Positions 1 through 6,065 of a DNA stretch of 64,000 nucleotides are shown here, piece by piece. The translations under genes were made by a program, and so were the position numbers. Under the pieces are notes generated by a model. That model was not told the DNA's origin and ran no database searches. It was given only the letters and a program-made list of their open reading frames with translations. How positions within the stretch are numbered: position 1 is the stretch's first letter; each line of letters begins with the position of its first letter. The stretch comes from Anaerotignum neopropionicum (lineage in GTDB: Bacteria; Bacillota; Clostridia; Lachnospirales; Anaerotignaceae), in assembly GCF_001571775.1 (NCBI RefSeq), contig NZ_LRVM01000001.1, forward strand, positions 124,001 through 188,000, read 5' to 3'.

Positions 1-271
1 TTTGTCCCACATGGACACCGTCGGCATCTACGGCTAAGGCAACTTCAATATTATCGTTAATCACAAAGGGAACGCCGTATTCTTTGCAAACCGCCTTTAC
101 CTCCTTTGCCTGTTCCACAAATTCCTCAAAGGACGCATCCTTCTCCCTCAGCTGTATGAAGGTTGCACCACCTTGCAGCGCTTTTTCCACATCTTGGGCA
201 AGCCTTCTACCGTTTAACCACGAGCGATCTGTCACCCCATACAAAAGCAAGCTTTTTTTATCTAGCTTCAA
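1..271 (-). CDS. thiE: Thiamine phosphate synthase ThiE, N-terminal part
   Basis: ThiE joins hydroxymethylpyrimidine diphosphate to hydroxyethylthiazole phosphate to give thiamine phosphate in the cytoplasm. The 90 visible codons show the TIM-barrel start (KKSLLLYGVTDRSWL), the FIQLREKD strand that binds the pyrimidine diphosphate, the VPFVINDN strand and the ADGVHVGQ strand, all diagnostic for the family. The gene runs off the left edge, so more than half is missing here. The start is taken as TTG at 271, eight bases after a GGAGGG ribosome site, which makes it overlap the end of thiM by 14 bases, so translation is probably coupled. An ATG at 278 is in the thiM frame and is not its start. 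The TPP riboswitch at 1311-1402 should control it together with thiM. Confidence 0.93.
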   Translation of the reverse strand, partial: MKLDKKSLLLYGVTDRSWLNGRRLAQDVEKALQGGATFIQLREKDASFEEFVEQAKEVKAVCKEYGVPFVINDNIEVALAVDADGVHVGQ

Positions 272-1085
272 GCTTCATTCCCTCCTTCAAAATTTCATCA
301 CTCATATTGCTCATGGCATCAATGATATAGGTACGATAGGAGGACGTTCCTCCCAAAGCGGTTTTTTCCAGTCTTTCAAAGGCGATTTCCCCCGAAAGCC
401 CCATAGCTGCCACCGCTGCCGCCGTTGCATCCAGTAAATGATCAGGATTTGCCACACAATATGCCGCTACCACGCCGCTGAGCATACATCCCGTTCCCGT
501 TATTTTTGACATCAACGGATTTCCATTGCGGATGGCATAGGCCTTGCTTTCATCGGTTACAATGTCAATTGCACCGGTCATTGCAATCACAGCTCCTGTT
601 TTTTTGCTCAGCTTCTTTGCAAATTCCACCATCTCGTCCAAATTTCCCTCGGTCACACGGTCCGCCAGGTCAGCATCTACACCCTTTGTACTGCCGCTCC
701 CGCCCCAAAGGGTTTTCAGCTCCGAAACGTTCCCGCGGATTACGGAAAAACGAACCTTTTCCAAAAGCTGCATCGCCGTTTCCGTACGCAGCCTTGACGC
801 TCCCGCACCCACAGGGTCCAAAACAATAATATGACCCAATTCGTTGGCTCTTTTACCTGCCAAAAGCATGGATTCAATGGTGCGGGCATTCAACGTTCCG
901 ATATTGATATTTAACCCGCCGCAAATGCTTGTAATTTCCTCAGCCTCTTCGGCATCATCCGCCATAATGGGAGAGCCGCCGCAGGCCAATAAAATATTTG
1001 CCACATCATTTACCGTAACGTAATTTGTAATGTTGTGCACCAAGGGCACACTTTGTCTGACATTCTCAATTAATTTTTTTTCCAT
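258..1085 (-). CDS. thiM: Hydroxyethylthiazole kinase ThiM
   Basis: ThiM phosphorylates 4-methyl-5-(2-hydroxyethyl)thiazole with ATP, the salvage route to the thiazole half of thiamine. The 275-residue product has the family's N-terminal VPLVHNITNYVTVNDVAN segment, the SPIMADD substrate loop, an LDPVGAGAS motif and the C-terminal TGTGCMLSG anion hole with the catalytic cysteine, at normal family length. The start chosen is ATG at 1085, seven bases from GGAGG; a GTG directly before it is the alternative. It is first in an operon with thiE and has a long leader with a TPP riboswitch and terminator, so it should be shut off when thiamine diphosphate is plentiful. Confidence 0.96.
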   Translation of the reverse strand: MEKKLIENVRQSVPLVHNITNYVTVNDVANILLACGGSPIMADDAEEAEEITSICGGLNINIGTLNARTIESMLLAGKRANELGHIIVLDPVGAGASRLRTETAMQLLEKVRFSVIRGNVSELKTLWGGSGSTKGVDADLADRVTEGNLDEMVEFAKKLSKKTGAVIAMTGAIDIVTDESKAYAIRNGNPLMSKITGTGCMLSGVVAAYCVANPDHLLDATAAAVAAMGLSGEIAFERLEKTALGGTSSYRTYIIDAMSNMSDEILKEGMKLEAR

Positions 1086-1178
1086 CACTTTTCCTCCTTA
1101 AAATCCATTGGATTTTGCAGTGAAACGCTTCGTAAAATTTACGAGTAAATTATTTCATATTTTACTCATAAGCGGACA

Positions 1179-1242
1179 GTATTTTTAACACCCTTGTATT
1201 CCGTAGAGGCTTATTCTCCCACAGAATACATTTCGTAAGTCC
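1179..1242. repeat. Intergenic repeat module E, copy 1 (in thiM leader)
   Basis: About 64 bases between the riboswitch terminator and thiM closely resemble 43548-43610: both share TTTTTAACACC, then TTGTA, a TTCTCCC block, GAATAC, TTTCG and AAG. The unit contains an interrupted palindrome (GTATTC and GAATAC). Its location inside the transcribed thiM 5' leader means it would be part of the mRNA. Function unknown. Confidence 0.6.
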
Positions 1243-1272
1243 TTATAAAGAGGGGGCTTACGGTAGCCCGTT

Positions 1273-1301
1273 AAAAAAAGACATTCCCCAAAGGGAATGT
1301 C
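1273..1301 (-). terminator. Riboswitch-controlled terminator of the thiM operon
   Basis: On the minus strand a 9-bp perfect stem (GACATTCCC / GGGAATGTC, loop of four) is followed by seven T residues. It begins about ten bases after the TPP aptamer, the usual expression platform for transcription attenuation. Confidence 0.88.
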
Positions 1302-1310
1302 TTCATAACC

Positions 1311-1402
1311 GAAGTATGTCCCTACGTTGGCATTATCCAAATCAGGTTTATGGTCGAAGTATGGGTACTTCCTCTCAGCCTGCCTACAAGCTCCCATTTG
1401 TA
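1311..1402 (-). promoter_or_regulatory. TPP riboswitch (THI element)
   Basis: The minus strand carries the conserved THI blocks in order: GGCTGAGAGG, a variable ACCC arm, ACCTGATTTGGATAATGCC and AACGTAGGGA. The P2 stem can form from AGCTTG and CAGGCT. The aptamer lies between a strong promoter and an intrinsic terminator and is followed by thiM-thiE, so binding of thiamine diphosphate should end transcription early. Exact P1 limits are estimated. Confidence 0.95.
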
Positions 1403-1429
1403 TCTATAACGGAATTCTTTCCTTCTGTT

Positions 1430-1458
1430 AGAATAGCACAGGGTATTTTCTTTGTCAA
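1430..1458 (-). promoter_or_regulatory. Sigma-A promoter of the thiM-thiE operon
   Basis: TTGACA (1458-1453) and TATTCT (1435-1430) are separated by exactly 17 bases. The predicted start of transcription falls about 20 bases before the TPP aptamer. The -35 hexamer is only four bases past the stop codon of the recombinase gene upstream. Confidence 0.85.
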
Positions 1459-1461
1459 ACG

Positions 1462-2373
1462 TTATTGCCTTGTTCCCCGCCTGTTTTCCTGCATTTTTTT
1501 TTGCACCTTTGCAAAGGTTTTTTCGCTCAGAATGGGCTGATGGGTATTTTTTACTACAATCCACCGATCCTTGGGAACCCCCACGGTTTTGGATGCTTTA
1601 TAGCTTATTTTTTGCTCCTTTCCCTGCACCATATGCCCCATATACACAGGGTTTGTCAGTATTTTTCTCACTGTAGTTGCTCCCCACCTGCTGCACGGCT
1701 TCCGCCCCAAATCCTGCCCTCTTTTTTGCTTTTCTTCCGATGGCGTAGGGATACCCTCGGCGGTGAGCCGCACCCCTATTTTCTTGCAGGATAACCCCGA
1801 CAAATACAGCTTTGCCATATGCCGCACCACCCGTGCCTCCTCCTCAAAAACCACCAAATGATGGCGGTTCCCACAGTCCTTTTCATACCCATAGGGGGCA
1901 TAGTTCCCTAAAAATTGTCCCAGCTCCATTTTTTTTCGCAAAACACAGCGGATGTTTTCGGAAAGCTCCTCGCAGTACCATTCGTTTACCAGACTGTTAA
2001 TTTGTCTGGCTTTTTTGTTTTCCTTTTTTGCCGTATCCACTCCATCTACCACAGTGACAAAACGTATCCCCCATAGAGGAAACTTTTCGTGAAGGTATAT
2101 TTCTGCCGTAGCGGCACTTCGGGTAAAACGTGACTGCGTTTTGCAAAGTATGATGTCAAACCGCTTTTTCCTGCCATCCTCAAGCATGCGGCAAAATGCA
2201 GGGCGATCCTCCCGCAAGCCCGAATAATCCTCGTCCTCATAAATATCATATATTTCCCAATTGTTTTTTTGGGCATAGGCAATCAGCATAAGCCTTTGAT
2301 TCCGTATGCTTTCACTTTCCTCTCCCGTTCCATCCTCCACCGATAAACGACAGTATAAGGCAGCCTTGGGCAT
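1462..2373 (-). CDS. Serine recombinase lacking the zinc-ribbon and C-terminal region
   Basis: The 303-residue product belongs to the serine (resolvase/invertase) recombinases of the large type. The catalytic domain is complete: YCRLS with nucleophile Ser10, ESIRNQ near 24, the YSGLREDRP segment and the arginines of CKTQSRFTR. The DNA-binding 'recombinase' domain follows from about residue 155 (APYGYEKD, WGATTVRKILTNPVYMGHMVQGK, THQPILSEKTFAKVQ). Large serine recombinases normally continue for 150-250 residues with a CxxC zinc ribbon and a coiled coil; here the chain stops just where that part should begin. The stop lies four bases before the thiM promoter. The gene may be a decayed leftover of an integrated element. 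A GGGGG-rich ribosome site precedes ATG 2373. Confidence 0.88.
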   Translation of the reverse strand: MPKAALYCRLSVEDGTGEESESIRNQRLMLIAYAQKNNWEIYDIYEDEDYSGLREDRPAFCRMLEDGRKKRFDIILCKTQSRFTRSAATAEIYLHEKFPLWGIRFVTVVDGVDTAKKENKKARQINSLVNEWYCEELSENIRCVLRKKMELGQFLGNYAPYGYEKDCGNRHHLVVFEEEARVVRHMAKLYLSGLSCKKIGVRLTAEGIPTPSEEKQKRGQDLGRKPCSRWGATTVRKILTNPVYMGHMVQGKEQKISYKASKTVGVPKDRWIVVKNTHQPILSEKTFAKVQKKMQENRRGTRQ

Positions 2374-2484
2374 GCTTTCGCCCCCTCATTCCTTCTTACT
2401 ATCAATATATACAAAGAAAAGGCTGCTTTAACCCTAAAAAGATTTTTCTTATGCTTTTATCACAAAATATAACGCATTTTTCCA

Positions 2485-2511
2485 TAAAAAATCCCGCAGC
2501 AGCCTGCGGGG
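2485..2511 (-). terminator. Intrinsic terminator after the zinc-ribbon membrane protein
   Basis: On the minus strand CCCGCAG and CTGCGGG pair around a four-base loop and are followed by ATTTTTT. It starts six bases after the stop codon at 2517. Confidence 0.85.
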
Positions 2512-2516
2512 AAATT

Positions 2517-2786
2517 TTAACCCAAATCCTTAAATAAGTATTTTTTACAATGTGGACAGGAAGTATCCTCTTGAATCTTTCTTTTACAGTCAAACGTTTT
2601 TTTGCAATGGGGACAGATATACACTTTCGCTTCCAAAACAAAGGTAAACGCCACAATCGCAATCATCAAAAAAATGTTATGTAAATAAACGAAACTTATT
2701 GCAGCTAAAAGCAATAATAAAAAATATAATTTTTGAAATTTTTTATATTTTGCCAGTAAAACCTGACCTTTTTCAGATATTTTCAC
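2517..2786 (-). CDS. Small two-TM protein with C-terminal zinc-ribbon cysteines
   Basis: No family could be named. The 89-residue product has a charged N-terminus, two hydrophobic helices at about residues 20-33 and 36-52, and a cytoplasm-like tail with Cys58-x2-Cys61 and Cys77-x2-Cys80 (both in CPHCKK context) plus Cys67, which looks like a zinc ribbon similar to those of zinc-ribbon membrane proteins. The GTG start at 2786 is preferred because GGGAGGG lies six bases before it; an in-frame GTG at 2801 overlaps that ribosome site. It has its own terminator. It stands alone between the recombinase and a broken protease gene. Confidence 0.62.
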   Translation of the reverse strand: MKISEKGQVLLAKYKKFQKLYFLLLLLAAISFVYLHNIFLMIAIVAFTFVLEAKVYICPHCKKTFDCKRKIQEDTSCPHCKKYLFKDLG

Positions 2787-2865
2787 AAAAGACCCTCCCA
2801 CTTTTTTTGTAATCTTCTCTTTTTTTATTTTATCTCAATCAGTAAGCAAAAGCAATATAAAATAC

Positions 2866-3591
2866 GTGACCCATGTCACGGGTATCGCCAGTGGCAATGG
2901 CGCTCTCTCCAACGGGCGCTACGCCGGAATTGCACCGGAAACCCATATTATCTCCTTAAAAATTCTTGACCGCAACGGCCAAGGCAGCTCTTCTCATGCA
3001 GTTGCCGCATTAAGATGGATAATGGACAATTCTGCGAAATATAATATAAAAGTAGTGAATTTATCCATCGGTTCCAATGACAGAAAGGTAAACCAGCCTT
3101 TGAAAGAAAGCGTTGAAGCCCTTTGGCATAAAGGAATTGTTGTAGTTGCAGCCGCTGGGAATCCTGATGGGCGCAGAGGCTATCAGCCGCCCCCACCCAT
3201 CAGCCCCATAGTAATTACCGTGGGAACCTGGGAAGATCGTGATTATTTTATTCGCCATAAACCCTTTTCACTTTTTTCCAAGGATCTTTGCCAGCTACCG
3301 GATATTTGGGCACCAGGGGAAAACGTGGTTTCCGTTCTTTCGCCGGATTACCAATTTTCTATGCCCAATCGCAGTCGGGAGAATATTATTTATCCTAACT
3401 ATATCAGTATGAGCGGTGCTTCCATGGCAACGCCCTTGGTAAGTGGTGGGGCTGCTTTGCTATTTCAACATTTTCCCTATGCCAGACCAAACAACATTAA
3501 GGCTGCCTTGATTAAAATAGCAACCGAAAATGGAGGACTGCTGGATCAAAAAACCTGTCTTACTCAAACAGGAAAGGTGGTTTTGGCTTAA
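2866..3591 (+). pseudogene. Subtilase (peptidase S8) missing its N-terminal catalytic part
   Basis: The reading frame encodes the C-terminal two thirds of a subtilisin-like protease: THVTGIASGNG directly after the catalytic histidine position, SLKILDRNGQG, the oxyanion asparagine in VVAAAGNPDG (codon 3160-3162) and the nucleophile serine in MSGASMATP (codon 3421-3423). The frame stays open upstream without a normal start, but the Asp region and the first histidine of the HGTH motif are absent: the codons before THV read Lys-Tyr-Val. Two of the three catalytic residues are therefore lost and the product cannot be an active protease of the usual type. The stop overlaps the next ATG by one base. 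Confidence 0.85.
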
Positions 3592-4016
3592 TGGAACAAA
3601 ATTTGGTTTATGAATTGGCAAAAACTTTACAGAAAACAGATGGTCTGGAAAAAGACTTTCTGGAGATGGCTACGTCGTTGCGCGAAGCAATCGAAAAAAA
3701 CTATGTTCAAAAAATACAAATGGCAGCAGGCACCCAAAAAGACTTTTGCTTTGAACACCCACCCAAAGAAGTTACGCTTCTGCGGGCAATGGCGCCTTTT
3801 TTAGACGAGGGCAGCCGGGGGCAAATCCACGACATTTGCCGTTCCTTGCTCTTTATGCAGACAATAAAAAACGTAAATGAAAATGTTGCCTGCATTGCAC
3901 AAGATGGCGCCTTCATTGCCGCACGAAGCAGTGACGGCTCGGAGGAAAATTTAAACCCGCAAACAGCAAAAATTGCAGGCCTCCTAATGTCCATTGCTTT
4001 AATGGGGAAGTTTTAA
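3591..4016 (+). CDS. Hypothetical protein coupled to the broken subtilase
   Basis: I do not recognise this 141-residue protein. It has no signal peptide or clear membrane segment; it looks helical and acidic in the first 100 residues, followed by a C-terminal IAGLLMSIALMG stretch. TAATG overlap with the subtilase frame suggests translational coupling and an original function tied to that protease, for example as a regulator or partner. If the protease is dead, this gene may be decaying too, although its frame is intact. A strong terminator follows. Confidence 0.55.
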   Translation: MEQNLVYELAKTLQKTDGLEKDFLEMATSLREAIEKNYVQKIQMAAGTQKDFCFEHPPKEVTLLRAMAPFLDEGSRGQIHDICRSLLFMQTIKNVNENVACIAQDGAFIAARSSDGSEENLNPQTAKIAGLLMSIALMGKF

Positions 4017-4021
4017 AACAG

Positions 4022-4058
4022 AAAAGGGATCGGCAAAAACATGCCAATCCCTTTTTTT
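4022..4058 (+). terminator. Intrinsic terminator between convergent genes
   Basis: AAGGGATCGGC and GCCAATCCCTT form an interrupted stem followed by seven T residues on the plus strand. The convergent FAD gene ends 19 bases further on and may use the reverse strand of the same hairpin. Confidence 0.8.
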
Positions 4059-4076
4059 CATGTGCTTAATTCAATT

Positions 4077-5462
4077 TTATTTTTTTCCTAAAATTTTATC
4101 CGCCACATACATTCCGTTTGCCGCCGCCTGAGATAGGGAACGAGTAAAGCCCGCACCATCACCGATGGCGTACAGCCCCGGACAGTTATCAATTTCAAAT
4201 TCCGTACAATTTGGCCTTGCGGAATAATATTTACATTCAATACCGTAAAGCAATGTATCGCAATTTGCCGTGCCCGGCGCAATTTTATCCAACGCATGCA
4301 GCGTTTCTATGATATTATCCAACTGACGCTTGGGCATACAAAGGCTCAGATCCCCTGCAACTGCATGGAGAGTGGGTCTGGTAGTGGATTTTCTGATACG
4401 GCTTTCGTCAGAACGTCTGCCTCTTTCCAAATCCCCCAGACGCTGTACCATAACACCGCCACCGCAAATGAGGTTTGCCAGGCTGGCAACATATCTTGCA
4501 TATTCAATAGGCTTTTTGAACGGCTCTGTAAAGCGAATGGTGGAAAGCAGGGCAAAGTTGGAATTCTGCGTCTTTCTTTTCTGATCGCGGTAGGAATGGC
4601 CGTTTACTGTCAAAACGCCCCCTGTGTTTTCCGTTACCACATGCCCTCTTTCGTTAAAACAAAACATTCTGGTGGTATCACCGTATTGCTTGGAGCGATA
4701 CCAAATTTTAGGCTCGTAGATTTTTTTGCTGAAATGATCCCAAATCATAGAGGGCAATTCCACTCTTACGCCAATATCTACCTGATTATTTTTCAGGGGA
4801 ATTTTATTTTTTTCACACCAATCAGAGAAAAAGCGGCTGCCAACACGCCCTACAGCAAAAATAATTTTATCTGCCGTAATCACGTCCTTTTCTCCTTTGT
4901 GTACCAAATAAATTTCCTTGGTATCTTTATTCACATCTGTTGCTTCCGTATCTACAACGATATCTACTTTATCTTCCAAATATTCAATCAGCTTGCGCAT
5001 GGTTTCAAAGTTGCTGTCTGTTCCCAAATGCTTTAGCTGTGCCTGACTCATATGCAAATCATACTGTAAACAAAGGTGCTTCAAGTCATCGTTAGGCATA
5101 AAACGATCCGTGGTTGCACCAAATTTTACCAAAACCTCATCCGCCTGCTCAATGTAATGAATTACCGTTTGCGGTTCTAAAAAATCTGTCAGCCAGCCGC
5201 CGTATTCCGTAGAAATGACGTATTTTCCATCAGAGAACGCGCCTGCGCCGGCCATTCCTTCCATAATGGCACAAGAAGCACACTTGACACATTTGTCAAC
5301 CTTCCCTGTCACAATGGGGCAATGGCGCTGTCCAATGGCATGACCCTTTTCCATAATCAGCACCTTCAACTGGGGATTGCTTTCAACCAAACGATATGCG
5401 GTCATAATACCGCCAATCCCGCCACCGATAATTGCTACGTCATAATGCTTTTTTAAATTCAT
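4077..5462 (-). CDS. FAD-dependent dehydrogenase of the COG2509 type
   Basis: The 461-residue product starts with a Rossmann FAD motif (DVAIIGGGIGGIMTAYRL) followed by an acidic strand end (LIMEKG), and ends with the second FAD motif PGLYAIGDGAGFTRSLSQAAANG. Between them a KCVKCASC cysteine cluster (about residues 58-65) and a GRVGS segment match the uncharacterised FAD-dependent dehydrogenases of COG2509, whose substrate is unknown to me. The cysteine cluster could bind metal or iron-sulfur, which is inference. The start is ATG 5462 with GGAGGTG eight bases upstream; an in-frame ATG at 5507 lacks a ribosome site. It is monocistronic. Confidence 0.85.
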   Translation of the reverse strand: MNLKKHYDVAIIGGGIGGIMTAYRLVESNPQLKVLIMEKGHAIGQRHCPIVTGKVDKCVKCASCAIMEGMAGAGAFSDGKYVISTEYGGWLTDFLEPQTVIHYIEQADEVLVKFGATTDRFMPNDDLKHLCLQYDLHMSQAQLKHLGTDSNFETMRKLIEYLEDKVDIVVDTEATDVNKDTKEIYLVHKGEKDVITADKIIFAVGRVGSRFFSDWCEKNKIPLKNNQVDIGVRVELPSMIWDHFSKKIYEPKIWYRSKQYGDTTRMFCFNERGHVVTENTGGVLTVNGHSYRDQKRKTQNSNFALLSTIRFTEPFKKPIEYARYVASLANLICGGGVMVQRLGDLERGRRSDESRIRKSTTRPTLHAVAGDLSLCMPKRQLDNIIETLHALDKIAPGTANCDTLLYGIECKYYSARPNCTEFEIDNCPGLYAIGDGAGFTRSLSQAAANGMYVADKILGKK

Positions 5463-5556
5463 AGAAGCACCTCCTAATGGGGCATTCAAAATGCCAATTT
5501 CAATCATTCAAAATATTATATTTTTCTGCATAAATATTCTTCGCACACAGAAAAAG

Positions 5557-5595
5557 AGCGAAACTTTTCTTTACTTGTGTAAGAAAAGTTTCGCT
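5557..5595 (-). terminator. Perfect 15-bp inverted repeat, probable terminator
   Basis: AGCGAAACTTTTCTT pairs with AAGAAAAGTTTCGCT around a nine-base loop. On the minus strand it is followed by CTTTTTCTG and lies 17 bases after the stop of the small frame at 5612-5743, so it looks like that gene's terminator. Because the FAD gene starts about 95 bases further on, it could also act as a leader structure. Confidence 0.6.
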
Positions 5596-5611
5596 TTACT
5601 TACGTCTTATT

Positions 5612-5743
5612 CTAACTGATTTCTTTATTTAAGTCAAGAGCTTCTTTCATTACCCACGGAACATAATATTCCATTTGCGCATAATCATACACAGGAAGAA
5701 TATTTGTCTTTCCAACAAAAACATTCCACTTTTGCCTTTTCAT
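5612..5743 (-). pseudogene. Possible C-terminal gene remnant or 43-residue protein
   Basis: A 43-codon frame from ATG 5743 reads like real protein (start MKRQKWNVFVGKTN, later YYVPWVMKEALDLN) and is directly followed by a terminator-like hairpin. No ribosome site is evident before the ATG, and upstream the frame runs into an intergenic repeat, which suggests the end of a gene whose front was lost. No family recognised. Confidence 0.3.
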
Positions 5744-5750
5744 GGCACAA

Positions 5751-6012
5751 AAGCCAACTTCGCTGTCTTCCTATCTTGGGTAGTGAGGTTTCACCACTTT
5801 GCTACGCAAAGCTGTCCTTTGGATAGGTGACACTTCTTTGCCACTGCCATCTTGACCCATTACAAGCCCCAAGAAGATAGGGTTATACATAAGAATTTTG
5901 CCTTGCCTTTTAAAAAAAATAAGGGGTTTTGGATGGAACAGCGAAGAAAATGCTGCCATCACACAGTGATGGTTTTGCGAAGCAAAATTCCTGACCCGGC
6001 GCCCAAGGTTTA
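5751..6012. repeat. Mosaic intergenic repeat (modules B and C)
   Basis: This gene-free stretch before alaS's 3' end has two recognisable units. 5751-5850 is a diverged relative of the 43390-43513 and 9200-9325 sequences (TTTGCTACGCAAA palindrome, TCTTGGGTAGTGA). 5928-6010 matches 48834-48916 at more than 90 percent by eye, including GGAACAGCGAAGAAAA, a CCATCAC/GTGATGG hairpin and GACCCGGCGCCCAA. Short frames inside it are not convincing genes. Confidence 0.75.
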
Positions 6013-6065
6013 TCGACTGTCTGAAGCGGCTGTCCCAATGGACAACCGCTTATAAATTTCCTATA

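Noticed and set aside
1185-1397. 70-codon minus-strand frame across the riboswitch and terminator
   Set aside because: It covers the TPP aptamer and its terminator and has no ribosome site; the RNA structure explains the sequence.
1462-2373. Active integrative element or prophage around the recombinase
   Set aside because: No phage, conjugation or cargo genes flank it and no attachment repeats could be identified.
4296-5036. 246-codon plus-strand frame
   Set aside because: Antisense to the well-supported FAD dehydrogenase gene and without family motifs.
5771-5962. 63-codon minus-strand frame
   Set aside because: Lies inside the mosaic repeat that is also present at 48.8 kb without an intact frame there.
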